Assembly (NCBI GenBank): GCA_025504975.1
Contig: JANUWI010000005.1
Location: 558,001 to 622,000, forward strand
Direction of reading: 5' to 3'
Source: Plenodomus lindquistii
Taxonomy: Eukaryota; Ascomycota; Dothideomycetes; Pleosporales; Leptosphaeriaceae
DNA: 64,000 bases
Under the pieces are notes generated by a model. That model was given only the letters and a program-made list of their open reading frames with translations, was not told the DNA's origin and did no database searches. Positions 44,896 to 56,721 of this stretch are shown one piece after another; within the stretch, counting starts at the first letter, position 1; each line of letters opens with the position of its first letter. A program made the position numbers and the translations under genes.

Positions 44896-45436
44896 GCTCG
44901 CTATGTATCGATTGTCAGATGGTCAAGGAGCAGAGAGGGTCGGAAGACCGCAGCAGACATGGGATAAATACACGACAAGCGCGTCGCGGGACACAGTTAG
45001 AGCCTCATGCCCATGGATTACGGGGGACCAAACCCAGGGTCCACTTTCGCTGGTAAGAGCGACCTCACTCCATGGTCTTTTGCCGGCGGTGCCTGCAGAA
45101 GCGCGTTTGCGTCATTGGACAGACGGATAATTATGAGCGAGTTGCTGGTATCGTGAGGTCTGCTCTAATCGATTTTGGCCCTGGCGACATCTTGGTCGGC
45201 AACTTCGGAGTCGGAGCAAACGCCGATCATGCGCGGCGGTTGAGACGTTTCTGGCTCACTGTAGCAAAAGCCGAAGAATGCAAGATCAAAGGTGGTATGA
45301 GTTTTGGATTTATGATTTTTTTTCATATGCAAAGATGATCCAATTGAGATCATGATGTACCGGGTAGTCCCTCCGCCAACTCCTTAGCGCCGTACTGATG
45401 TCTTGAATATATGTGTCTTCAGGGCTATATACAGCA
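44896..45436. other. Intergenic; xylulokinase promoter
   Basis: Between the xylulokinase start and the Mmt-type gene stop (both leftward). No repeat or gene seen. Confidence 0.5.
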
Positions 45437-47104
45437 TCACTTGCGCCTCCGCACACTGTCGTCTGTAATCTCGCTGTGATTGACACTATGGTCGTAGTCA
45501 TGGGCGTGGTCGTGATCGTGGTTATGTTCAGCTTCTGAGACTGGCGTTGAAGATTCCGAGACATCACCAGGAATGAACTCGTCTAGAAAGTCTGGGTCTT
45601 CCGCAGAGTTGGTCACAAAACGGACGCGCACCTTCTTTACGCCCTTGACTTTCGCACCGATACGCTCGCGGAGCAGATTCTCGACTTCCCGTGTTTGCTC
45701 AATTGTCCATGTGCCTGGTACACCCAACTCGACGTCCATGAGGTAGTTTTGGCCAGCCTTGACTCCTTGGATAGCACGCACGTTGACTGGCTCAGAGGCG
45801 GTTGTGAGACCTGCCATGGCAGCAGTAGCAGCATTGCGCACCTTGTCGCGCATCTCGTGGTCCACACCAACATCAGCCAGCTCCAGCAGCGCATTCCTGG
45901 TGTTGCCCCAGCCAGCCTGAACGACCATGAGGGAGATTACGAGACCACCGACAGGGTCCAGCCACTGAGCATTGTTGAGAACGTTAGAGCCTGCGATCAG
46001 GAGAAGGGCCACGAAAGCGGTGAGCGAGTCGACACGGTGGTGGTAGGCGTTGGCGGCGAGGACGGTGGACTTTCGTTCTTTGGCGACTTTGAGTGCTGAA
46101 GAGAGCCAGTGGTCAGCAAAGGGGACATTTTGAGTTTGCTAGCAGATGCGACTTACTCGCTCGGTACAGCCACTCCTTGATGACGATGGAACCTGCAGCA
46201 AGCCATACGGCGTTGATGTTTGGCCCCAGGCTGTCGGCGCCGTGGTGGTGTCCATGGCTGTGTGGTAGCAGCCCCCAGCTGGCGGCTACCTCTGCGGCGC
46301 CAGGAAAGAACTGCTGGCAGAGGGCAATCAGAGCCGTCCAGCCCATCAAGAAGCCTCCTGTGAGCAGGATGCCGCTGACACCCAAGGAGCCCAAGCTCTC
46401 AATCTTTCCATAGCCGCTGGGGAAGCGTTCTGAGGGTGACTTGAGTGACCAGCCAACGGTAGCAAGCGTCATGATGTCGCTGACGAGGTCGGTCAGACTG
46501 TGGATGGCATCGGCAATGAGGGCTGTTGTGTGTTAGTCTACAGGGGCTTCAGACTTGTTTGTGTGGTGCAAGTCTCACCCTGGCTATTGAAGACGTAACC
46601 GCCAAACCCCTTGGTGACGGCCATGCCCAAGTTGACATAGAGGCCGATCCTGGTGATGCGCACGCCGGCGTCACTCTTGTTCTTGGAGAGCAGGAAGGTG
46701 TTGTCGTGATGGTGGTGGTGGTGCGAGTGGCCGGCATGGCTGCGCGTCTGCGTGTGTAAGGTCATGGCGGAAGGGGCAATGTGTCGCATGCGATGGGCCG
46801 TGGAAGCCCAGTTGAGTAGGGGTGCCGTGACCGAGGCCGCCGGGTAGTGTGCGCCTTTGGGTGTCGTCGCCCGCGTGCGGAGGACTCGCAGCTGTGGGCG
46901 GTGCAGCAGCGGCGTGTGTGCGCAGGCGAGGTGGGCGGGCGGTCGGGAGGCGGCCGTCGAGTAGGTGAAGGCACAATGGCGGGCTTGTGCGTGTGCGTGT
47001 GCGTGGGCGTAAGCCTGTGCCTGTCGTGAAAGCGGCCCATTTGGGGCAACGCGTCGGAGCTGGCTAAAGACACGCATGCCATCTCTGCGGGCGCGCAGTG
47101 ACAT
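45437..47104 (-). CDS. Cation diffusion facilitator, Mmt1/2-type mitochondrial metal transporter
   Basis: 516 residues from three exons: 46579-47104, 46157-46522, 45437-46095. The start MSLRARRDGMRVFSQLRRVA is Arg-rich and looks like a mitochondrial presequence. His-rich HAGHSHHHHHHDN precedes helix 1. The CDF core is clear: ALIADAIHSLTDLVSDI with the HxxxD metal site, SERFPSGYGKIESLGSLG, and NAYHHRVDSLTAFVALLL with the second HxxxD. The C-terminal soluble domain is followed by an HDHDHAHDYDH tail. Yeast Mmt1/Mmt2 export iron from mitochondria; the exact metal here is inferred. The exon 2/3 junction gives Thr in YRATLKVAKERKS. Confidence 0.9.
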
Positions 47105-47541
47105 GGATGGGGGCTGGGCTGGCAGCAGTGCACTGTGCGCGTCCGGAGGCTGCGGGAACCCAGATGCGCCTTGGTGCTGCTGTCTTCACGATTTTTGAGC
47201 TCTCTTGCCCAGGTGCTGCGCCCGCCCGCCGGTGGTTCCCGTTCCTGGCTAAGCTGCAATACCAAGCTCATCGCGCCTTCAGCCAGTGGGGCGCCGCATT
47301 GCCCCATCCATCTCTCCCGTGGCCGCCCCATTCCAAGGCTGCTCTCCTATCATTGCAATCGCGTCTGCCGTTGTGTTGCCCAGATAGCTTGTCTGCCATT
47401 GGGAAAGCTTCGACCGAGAGGCCCTGTTGCTCCAACTCGCCTAATACTCAAAGTGCATCATCATCATGCAACCCAAGACTCTAAACGTTTGGACACGATC
47501 AAATACGCTCACTCCATGTATATCCAATAGCTAAAAACGCT
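47105..47541. other. Intergenic, Mmt-type promoter / lipase 3' end
   Basis: GC-rich near 47105-47400, with the Mmt-type promoter. Short frames only. Confidence 0.5.
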
Positions 47542-48743
47542 TTACAATTTTGCCTTTGCAGCATCCACTGGCGCGGTTGAACGAGCCAATATCCAAGTGG
47601 CCACATCGTCCATGAACACCTCCTTGTCCTGCCCAGGCTCATCGTGCACTGTCGGCGTCAGCCCACGTCCACCAAAGGCTTTTCTCGTACTTACAGCGGT
47701 GGTAGTAGCCTGCATATGTCTTGAATTCTTTGTCTTTGACTTGCAAAGCATCAAACAGACGCTTCGACGCACGGTGACTGGTGATGCCATCAGCGTCGCC
47801 ATGGCCGAACCAGATCCTGGTCACCCCGCCCTCTCCAGCATCGTCTGCAATCACAATCTTGCCAGAGGACAACTGGCCAGTCCGGTCAAGCAATCCCGAC
47901 AACCCCTCAAGCGTGCCAGTATCGTGGCAGAGCTCGTCTGCGTCAAAGTGCTTGCACACCTCTGGATCCCTGGAGATAAGAGCAGGGTCCAGCTTGTTTG
48001 TTAGTTGCCTCTGGGGCAGCAATTTTCCAGCAAGTCTCCCGAAGAAGACTGTGACAGGTGAGGGCTTCGACTTTGGATCAAAGTCTACAAAAGGCGACTC
48101 CAAGAGGTACCCGCGAATATGCTGGCGAACCTCTGCTGGACCTCGAGCTGCATAGCAAAGCACCTCTCCACCTCCCATTGAATGACCCATCAAAAATAGG
48201 GGGATTGGGCTGGGGATCACCGTCTTGATGAATGACGTGATGTCGTCGAGCACTTGGGCAGTGGGTCCAGTATTGCCTCGCTCGGAGCTTTTCGTCACTG
48301 ATCGTCCCCATCCTCTTGGCAGAGTTAGTGTTATTGAACGCGTAGCCTTGCCGAATGGACGCACCTCTGATCGAAGGTGTAGACTTCAATGCCTTTGGAG
48401 GCTAGTGTGGGGAAGAAGCTTCCGTATGTGCTGACTTTTCACGTGTGAGCAGTTGCGCTGCACCAATGTTTGTGGAGACTGAGAATGCCCACCATGCTGC
48501 CGACATTGTCAGCTTCATTGTAGTGATGCTGCAAGCATACCCCATGTATAGCACGTAGAGTATGAATACTACTTACATCTGAAAAGCCATGGATAAAGAC
48601 CAGTCGCGCTTCTGCCGGCCCTTCCGTCTGCTCAGCTGATCAGCGCAGCTCGTGGGTCATGACTTCCTGTTTGGTACCTTGAACGTCTGCGTGTACAGCT
48701 TTGTGCCGTCGGGCAACGTGTGCGTGCCTTCTTCGAGAACCAT
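47542..48743 (-). CDS. YJU3: Monoacylglycerol lipase-like serine hydrolase (Yju3 type)
   Basis: 308 residues from six exons: 48678-48743, 48577-48627, 48480-48496, 48365-48430, 47695-48314, 47542-47648. Alpha/beta hydrolase features: LVFIHGFSD (oxyanion HG), VYTFDQRGWGRSV, the nucleophile elbow FLMGHSMGGGEVLC, Asp in WFGHGDADGI and His in YYHRLHDEPGQD. This splits monoacylglycerols to fatty acid and glycerol on lipid droplets. The third exon is a deduced 17-nt microexon; exons 2 and 4 do not share a phase, and this piece (after a good GCTGAC branch point and CAG) restores the frame with the conserved Asp-His. That exon is the weakest part of the model. Confidence 0.87.
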
Positions 48744-49055
48744 GGCGATGAGACGACTTACTCCAACGGGGATGGAGGGTCAAGATGAAACAGGAAAAAA
48801 GAGACAACGGTATCAGCACGAGGGACCTTGGAATCACATTGAACAGAGTATACAGTGAAACTGTCGGTAAGCCGCGGTTAACCCAAAGCGCCATAGCTCC
48901 TGACGATGCCGTGAGCCGCCGTCTAAGCTCCCGCACGCGCGCAATGACTGGGATCCGCAACGTGCATGAGCAATGGACCCCTCGACCCCACCCGCATGTC
49001 CTTTTTTGCTGGCAGGTAGTAAGAGTCTTCCCTGTGGCGTTGTTCTCTTGATGCC
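48744..49055. promoter_or_regulatory. Divergent promoter, lipase / OXNAD1-like reductase
   Basis: 312 bases between two start codons, so the promoter is probably shared. No distinct element seen. Confidence 0.5.
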
Positions 49056-50187
49056 ATGCGTGCATCTGCTGGTCGCACTCTTGTTCGGCATTCCTTCATT
49101 CCCCGTCCACAGAGAGTCTCGCTGAGCAGCATGCAAAAGACCCGCTCCGCCAAATCCATCCTGAGCCACCAAGAGCGGACCTCGAGCGAGCCTCGCGAGA
49201 ATGACGTCCACACGGCCGTCGTGTCCAAGGTGACGACTGTCAACGACCGGATCAAGACGTTCAGATTTGATATCAAAGACAAGAATGGCTTCAACGTATG
49301 ACGACATCCATCTCCGCTTGCGACCCGCGCTGATGGATGAGCCAAGTTCCTCCCAGGCCAGTGGCTTGATGTGTTTGTCCCCAATGTCGAAAAGGCCGGT
49401 GGCTTCACCATAACGTCGGCGCCGCAGGAAGCATTGGCGCAGTCTGATCTCGACCACGCGCCCTATTTTGAACTTGCGATCCAGAAGAGTCCCGAGAACC
49501 CACCCGCGGCATGGCTCTGGCAGCCAGAAGAAGAGATAATAGGGCAGGAGATAAACGTGCGCGTTGGCGGCAGCTTTGTCTGGCCACCACCGGGCATAGA
49601 CGTGAAGAAGATCAAGCGTGTCATCTTCATTGCTGGAGGAGTGGGGATCAAGTACGTCGCCGCGTGCTCGACACAAGCAATGACACATCCACTGACTTGC
49701 ATCTGCCAGCCCTTTCATGTCGATGATGACGTATATAAATAAGAATTACCGGAACCTCGAGGTCCGCCTGCTCTACTCGACCAAAGTACCCTCGCGCAAG
49801 ACGGATCCCAGCGAGATATTGTTCCTGCCAGAGATACTTGACTTGTTTCGTATACCGCGCTCGGAGACGACCAAAGACCGACTGGAACTCTTCTTCACAG
49901 GCTGCAGAGACGGATCGGAAATGGGCACAGCAGATGGCGATCTCATCCACCCGTTGATGTCGTTGACTCTGCCGAAGATAGATCCGGAGACAGAGGTACC
50001 AGTGACTGCATGGACACACCGAATCGACGACATTGCTCTATCGAGTGCCGTGGGCAACAAGAAAGAGGCGCAATCTACACTCTTTTATGTGTGCGGGCCG
50101 CCAGAAATGACAGATAGCGTGGTCCAGTATTTGAAGGAGCAGCAGGATGTCATTCCTGAGCGGGTATTGTGCGAGAAGTGGTGGTAG
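49056..50187 (+). CDS. OXNAD1-like flavin/NAD(P)-binding oxidoreductase, probably mitochondrial
   Basis: 340 residues from three exons: 49056-49295, 49347-49651, 49710-50187. The first 40 residues are basic and Ser-rich (MRASAGRTLVRHSFIPRPQR), fitting mitochondrial import. The FAD-binding barrel includes FNFLPGQWLDVFVP, then GGFTITSAPQE, where the usual RxYS flavin motif is GGFTITS as in OXNAD1 proteins. The NAD-binding half has FIAGGVGINPFMSMM and the end STLFYVCGPPEMTDSVVQYL, closing with the usual aromatic residues (CEKWW). Substrate unknown. The codon for Asn in GVGIN is split by intron 2. Confidence 0.87.
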
Positions 50188-51230
50188 TAGACCGGGTGGA
50201 GCTTGGCCGTGTTATGCCGGAGCGGATCTTGGAGACGGATGCTGGAGACGGATGCTGTTGAGCCGGTCCGCTAGAAGTACCTCGAGTTGTCGCGACGATA
50301 CCATTTGATAGATAGTATTCATTCCCATTAGTGCTGTCAGGATATCCACACTTGGAACACATTACGTGTGTCCCTCGTTCAAGACGAAATATTCATCAGT
50401 CGAGTAGGACTCGGGAAGCGCCATTGCATGTGTGATGCTCACACCATAACCCGAATTTACGCGCCCACAATGGCCGCAAAAACAAGACATGCCGTGGCGG
50501 ATCATCGTCAACCCCACAACTTCCTTCAGACCCATGCCCACGACCCAAGTCGACACCACTGCATACAGCTCGATCCTCGTCGAGCAACATCTACCGGCGG
50601 CACAGTAGATAGGCTCTATGGCAGCAGTTGACCGCCCTTGTCGTACTACCACACCTCATGCGCGGACCTCGAACCTATCCACCAGATGTGGCAGCTCCAT
50701 ATTGAATTACCGGATCGGGCGATATTACTGTGCATTCCTCGGTACAGACTACAAGGGTGGCGTCAAGGAACAGACCGTCTAGCTCCCGCGTGCTGTGCCG
50801 TCCTGCACCGCTGATTCGTCGTCACACTCTACAAGCTGTGTGATCGCGCAGCATGTGTGTGCCACTCAGCGCCAACAATCGCTCTTTCGCCCCTCAGCCG
50901 TCGCCTGCTGGCGTGGGCTTACGGCCTGTTAAGAGCGAACATGGCCCCCCCAATGCGCTGCCGGGGTGTCCTTTGCGAACGACTGACGGCCGGCCGACTG
51001 TGAATCCTGGTGGAGGAGAATTGATAGCAGCGTCCCATCCCTTTCCACGACGATATCAGACTGCGACGGGAATTCCATCTGGTGTTGCGCACGCACCGCA
51101 GCACATCGCAGCGACGTTCTATCCCCGCATTTTCGAGCCCAAGTGAGAGTTTCAGCTTCACCCATTGCAGCAGCATTCAATCGCATCCGACTCGAGCCGA
51201 CGACGCTCCCCCAATTCGAAGTTGCCCAGT
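50188..51230. other. Intergenic, reductase to membrane-protein gene
   Basis: 1 kb with both genes rightward. Short frames (50362-50652, 50853-51146) have no family features. Confidence 0.5.
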
Positions 51231-52318
51231 ATGGGTCGCCTCTTAATACCACGCACATGGCGACTGTCAAGAGTTGTCTGGTTCCTCATGGTCTTCGAGC
51301 TTCCCTTCACTATCGCCAACCTTGCACTCTTCGGTATCGCATCGCCAAATCTGTATCGCACGATTCTATGGAAAGAAGGGGGGCGCATGGGCTTCAACTC
51401 TGACCCAAGTACGGTTTTGTATGCGTATGCAAACTACCGACCGGTCGACATTCCATTGATTTGGAGTGCTTTGTGAGTACATATTCAACTGGTCGTATAC
51501 CATTGACTAACATGCAATAAGCAATACGCAGTACCACTTGGTCATCGGCGTAGTATGCACGTTCTTCTGGCTCGTCAAGGGAACGCTCTGGCTGCTCCAC
51601 GTCTTCTACCCGATCGTTTCGCTTTTGTTGCACCTTGGACTCATGTCTGTGTGGGCATACGGCATCCACATTCAAACCTCGCCAGACACTATCGACCCTA
51701 ATCGCGTGAACAACGGTGTACCATGGTACATCAAGAAGAATTGCAACATTGTTGAAGACAAGAACGTCCGAAGCTACTGCATGCAAGCGAAGAGCTCCTT
51801 TGCTGTCAGCATCATCATGTTGTAAGTTCCTTCGACATGTACTATCCTCCACCACCACCTAACCGCCATCTAGGACAATCTACTCACTCTTTATCATCGT
51901 CTCCGCCTACTCCCTCATCCCCACCACCGCCCAGAAACAAGCCCACGCCGCCAAACGCGCCGAAAAGAAAGCCGAAAAGGAAAAATGGGCCTCCTACCCC
52001 GACGAGAACGAAATGACAGCAGAGGAGCAATGGCAACACATGTGGGAACTGCAACAACTGCCCCGAACCCCGGGAACTGCAGGGGGCATGAAGAGTCCCA
52101 TGACTCCGCGCACACAAGCATTCAATAACCTGGGTGGAGAGGAGGCTACACAGGGTGGATATTATAGTGTACCGAAGAACGCGTCGCATGGGTGGTATGG
52201 TGGGCAAGGAGGTATGACGGTGCAGGCGATTAGCCCGGTAATGGAGCAAGATGAGTATATGAGTCACTATGGTAGCCAGTACGGCAGTGAGGGCAAGGAC
52301 AAGGGGCATGCATATTGA
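51231..52318 (+). CDS. Four-helix fungal membrane protein, function unknown
   Basis: 328 residues from three exons: 51231-51472, 51522-51821, 51874-52318. Four hydrophobic segments: VVWFLMVFELPFTIANLALF, YHLVIGVVCTFFWLVKGTLW, VFYPIVSLLLHLGLMSVWAY and FAVSIIMLTIYSLFIIVSAY. Between helices 3 and 4 lies a loop with two cysteines (NGVPWYIKKNCNI and RSYCMQA). The C-terminal 130 residues are cytosolic-looking: a Lys/Ala-rich coil (AAKRAEKKAEKEKW) and a Gly/Gln/Tyr-rich tail. The topology resembles MARVEL-like proteins of filamentous ascomycetes, but I cannot name a family with confidence. Confidence 0.8.
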
Positions 52319-52810
52319 GCTGCAGGACTGAATTCTTTTGACATTCTGGGACATTGTTTTCGAGGCGTTTGAGCGTGTGCTTTTTCGATGATACCAAGGG
52401 TCTTTCACTCATTACTATGGGTAGGGGAATTTGGGCAAAGGATGTTGGCGTGGGCAGAGTATATTCATTGTGTATGAGATGAGATGTAAGATATCTCTGC
52501 CTACGAATAGGTGTATGCTATATGTAGCAAACACACTAGTCCCAATGACCTTATGGGACATGGGATGATAGTACCGGTAAGTGCAACTGACAAAGGACGC
52601 GTATACAATGCCACCAAGACCCAATGACATCTCACACAAAGTTCAAACGTGCTACTGAGTGTCGGAGCCCCGCATTGTAATACATGTGATTACGCGCAAC
52701 CGCGCAGAGCAGCACGCGATATCCATGTCATGCGGCAAACATACGCTTTCTCAAGTTCCGTTTTACATCTTCCATTCCCTACACCGCACAGAGTACCCCA
52801 GTAACGAATT
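52319..52810. other. Intergenic, membrane protein to sugar kinase
   Basis: 3' region of the membrane-protein gene and promoter of the kinase. Nothing distinctive. Confidence 0.5.
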
Positions 52811-53903
52811 ATGTCTCCTCATCAACCAGAAGCCAACCACATCATCTGTATAGGTGCAGTCTACATCGACACCATCCTCACGGTCCCCCACTTCCCACAA
52901 GAAGACACAAAACTCCGTGCGCAGAAGATGACGCGCAGACGAGGCGGCAACACTGCAAATTCACTTGAAGTTCTCGCCCAACTCATCGAACACGAGCCCG
53001 CTGCTTATCGAGGGAACCCTCGGATACCAGATCGTCCGGATACAGAACTCCACCTCATCGCCGTATTGCCCGACTACGCATCCGAAGCCTCGCGCTTCAT
53101 TACAGCCTCACTACCTGGTGTAAATCTCGAACAGAGTATCTACCGCAGAGACAATTCAGATGCCGCAAGCAGCTACATCATTCAGAGCCAGGCGACGCTT
53201 TCACGAACCATTGTCAGCATCAATCCCCTTCCTGAGATGACAGTCGAGGAGTTCCAAATCAATCTCTCGAGTATAAAACACTCTGCGGGTTCCTCTTTAC
53301 CTAAGCCGCAGACATATTGGATCCACTTCGAGGGCCGTGTACCGGATGTTACGTTGCAATGCGTGCAGCTTCTTCGTCGTGAGCATACGGGGTTTAGGGT
53401 TAGTGTTGAGTGCGAGAAACCTGATCGAGAGGGTATGAGGGATGTTGCAAGGTTGGCGGATGTGGTGTTTTATTCGAGACTGTGGGCCGAGACGAATGGG
53501 TTCAGTGATGCGAGGGCATTTTTGGAGAGTCAGATGCACGAGACAAGGGAGGGGGGGTTGTTGTGCTGTACGTGGGGGGCTGGTGGTGCTACGATTGTAC
53601 GGAAGGATAGTGATGGAGGGAATGAGTGGGCGGATACTGGGGTATGGAAGCCAGCTCGGGCAGAGAACGGGGCTGGGGAGGTTGTGGATACGATTGGGGC
53701 GGGAGGTATGTTGTGCATATGCTCTCGAAAAGCAGGCGCCAGGACTGACAATTTGTGCAGATACTTTCATTGCTGGTATGCTTTTTGCTATCAACAATCA
53801 CGAGGAATGGCCTTTACAGAAGAAGCTCGAGTTTACGAACGAGCTGGCTGGTCGCAAGGTACTACAAGAGGGCTTTGGGGGTTTGAGTGGCAAGATGTGG
53901 TAG
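52811..53903 (+). CDS. PfkB-family sugar kinase (ketohexokinase-like)
   Basis: 345 residues from two exons, 52811-53705 and 53761-53903. IICIGAVYIDTILTVPHFP and RRGGNTANSLEVLAQL are the N-terminal PfkB elements, and the spliced junction creates DTIGAGDTFIAGMLFAI, the family's second signature with the catalytic Asp. The arrangement (GAVYID, then WIHFEGR) fits ketohexokinase/fructokinase relatives; the acceptor sugar is not certain. Without splicing, the frame would run on to 54271 and lose the signature, so the longer frame is rejected. The protein ends GKVLQ-like EGFGGLSGKMW. Confidence 0.9.
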
Positions 53904-54444
53904 GCAGACGTGCATCCAATCTTCTGCTCCTCGTCATTGAGCAGACGACTTCGTCAGGCAAGTTGTGCTGTTACAAGAATAATCGTCAGAGCATCACCTC
54001 CAGATTCCCAACCGGCAACAGAAGATCTACGTCGTTTCCAAATCAATTTCGTCACAGGTCCAAATCGTCTGAGACTCGGAGCAAGACGAAACTTCCCTGG
54101 ATCTCGATTGGTATCAACGCTTCTCTCATTGGCTGCTGCAAGCAAGACCGATCACCTGGTGTAAGTGCGGATAAGGGAAGGGGTCTTCCGGACTCGCTTC
54201 CGACGACACGTCTACGGGTGTGGCTTTCAAGAATTGGAATCATCGACGCGCTACCCCGCATTGCCTGCTGAGCACCAAGTCCAAAATGTAACATTATCAG
54301 CACAATGATGGCTACTATCGGCGGGATGGAAGCTAGAAGCGGCTGTGGGGTGGCATACAGGCAACTACTCTCTGATAAGTACGCTGGTGCTCCTGAGGCG
54401 TGGTGGTAGAGTGTCAAAGCTACAGCACGATTCAAAACGTCAAT
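53904..54444. other. Intergenic, sugar kinase to catalase-like gene
   Basis: About 540 bases. An unspliced continuation of the kinase frame and a leftward frame (54052-54717) cross it; neither is supported. Confidence 0.5.
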
Positions 54445-55793
54445 ATGAGCGGAACAAAGATTGAGATATGCCCTATGAGCTACCATAGAATTGAGAACAT
54501 CCACAATGGCCAGGTACCAAGCGGAACGGTCAAGGCCGGCGGCCAGGACAAGAAGGCTCCGGGGACATACATCAAATGGGACGCCCCTGGCGTGGAGAAG
54601 ATCGAGGAGGGCGAAGACCTGAAGATCAAGGAGGTTTCTGACCAGTTCAACCGCTTCCAAATGATGAATTTCAATGAGCATATGCATTGTCTTCGCGGTA
54701 CTCATTTGAAAACGCAAGGCGTAAGTATCCTTTCAAGCTGTACCATCTAGTAACATGCTAATCTGCCATCTCAGTGCGTCATGGGCAAGTTCATAGTCCA
54801 CGACAAGCTTCCAGCACATCTTGCACAAGGCATGTTTGCCAAACCCGGCTCATACGATGTCATCATGCGATACTCGTCTCTCACACCAAAGATCGTGCCC
54901 GATAACGCTCCCGCACCTCGAGGTATCGGCATGAAGATCTTCGGTATCGAGGGCGAGAAGCTTTGGGGAGAAGACAAGAAGACACAAGACTGGACGTTCA
55001 ATAACTACCCAATTCTGGAGCTTCGTGATCCACAAACGACTTACGATATTGCCGATGCTTTGGAGCGGAACTGGAACGACCTCCCTAATTTCGCAGAAGA
55101 GCAGTCGAAACGTGTCGACGCCGATGTTGCAACGCTTGGGGGACAACTACCCAAGCAGCACAGTACGTCCTCAAATTCCACTCACCCACTCCTACCATCC
55201 AGCTAACACACACCCCACCAGTGGTCGCCATGCCCGAATACTCTCAATCCGCATACCGGCACGGCGACTACGTAGCCAAATACGGCGTCTTCCCGCTGGG
55301 CCCGGAGCAAAAAGCCCTCTCAGACACTGAAATCAAAGCCACAGACCCCATCAATGTAATCTCCCAAAACGTCCGCACCTTCCACATGTCACACAAAGTA
55401 ACCTACTCCTTCTGCGCCCAACTCCTGCAAGACCTCACCGAGCAACCCGTCGACGACATCGGCATCGACTGGGATCCGAAAAAGTACCCCTTTGAGCAAA
55501 TCGCCACTATTGAATTCGAGCCCCAGGACTCGTGGCTGCCGGAGTTTAGAACGTGGTGGGATGATAGGATTACGGTGAATAGTTGGCATGGGCTCAAGGC
55601 GCATCAGCCACTCGGTAGCACAAATCGTATGCGCAGGGTTGTGTATGCCGAGAGTAGGAAGTTGAGGTTGAGAGTTAATGGGTATAGGGATTATGTGGAG
55701 CCGGGGAGTATTAAGGAGGTTCCGGCGCCGATTCCTGCGCCGCAGTTGAAGTTGAGTTATCAGAAGGCGGTGCAGACTGTGGAGGTGAATTGA
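54445..55793 (+). CDS. Catalase-like haem-domain protein
   Basis: 411 residues from three exons: 54445-54720, 54775-55162, 55222-55793. The fold's landmarks are present: LRGTHLKTQGCVMGKFIVHD (distal His), VIMRYSS, RGIGMKIFG, and FNNYPILELRDPQTTYDIA (distal Asn region). The C-terminal half carries EYSQSAYRHGDYVAKYGVFP as in small SrpA-like catalase-related proteins. I do not see the RxxxY proximal haem-ligand motif of true catalases, and the C-terminal helical domain is short. It may be a peroxidase or another haem enzyme. No peroxisomal SKL end: it finishes QTVEVN. The start at 54445 is the best ATG, but an upstream exon cannot be excluded. Confidence 0.82.
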
Positions 55794-56721
55794 AGGGTGG
55801 TAGCATGTAGTTAGTATCTGTTGATATGAGCGCTTTGACGCTACAGGGCTAGCTTGAATATTAGTATTTTATTGTGTATGAGCGTTAGATCATGGTACTG
55901 AATGTGTTTGGGTGGCTTGTAGAGGTCGCAATGCTGACAAAGGGTGAGCGGGAAGGCGCTAGGCCGCTTCATGTTGTGCCAGCTACCATCCATCCTCTTT
56001 CCAGCACACAAACCCCAACACACCATACCTAGTTGATCTTGAATCTTATCATGTTGGCTTTGAGCATATTCAGGAAGGCTCGACCGTATCATCACCCGGC
56101 GCTATATCTCATCGTTTCGCACATGGCTCTTGGGTTATCGAGCCAAAGCGAATGTTTGCGCATATTAGCCGGCACAGGTTTACCAAACGTTTAGGCAATA
56201 TTAATCTACAAGCACCTTGAGAATCACTCTAGTCAAGAGCACGGCAGGAAGTATGGTCCACCTTGGGATCCCATGGCGTTCGCGCAATGCTAGGCTGGAA
56301 TGTTCACTCTGGAGACTGACACCTCGCATCTTGAAAATAAATCATTGGAAAAACCGCCGATCGTGCACTGTCCAATGCGAAGAATGCTTTACAGTGATGG
56401 GTTCGTACGCTATATATTGCTGCACAGTATATGCCTGCGAGGTAGATTGAGCAAGTTTCTCCACGCTAGTCGTACCACCGAACCAGCATCTGACAACAAC
56501 CTCTCACAAGAGAGGACTTTTTGGGCAAAATGATGCCGAGAGACTGGAGTAAAACTTGGCGAAACTTTTTGCCCTGCGTTTGTTTCGTATAGCGGTACGG
56601 CATGACTTAGGCAAGATAATATTTCTCTAGCACGAAGGTTGGTAAGTGCCTAATATTATAGACAGTGTCTACTCCCACAGCGAACTCTCGATACCGGGTT
56701 TGGAACACACTCTGCAACATC
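55794..56721. other. Intergenic; ferric reductase promoter
   Basis: 0.9 kb. An AGATAA occurs near 56613 about 110 bases upstream of the ATG, a GATA-type core that iron regulators use, but one short site is weak evidence. Confidence 0.4.

Noticed and set aside
53706..54271. Extension of the PfkB kinase frame
   Set aside because: Splicing at 53705/53761 recreates the GAGDTFIAG signature and a natural stop; the extension is intron read-through.
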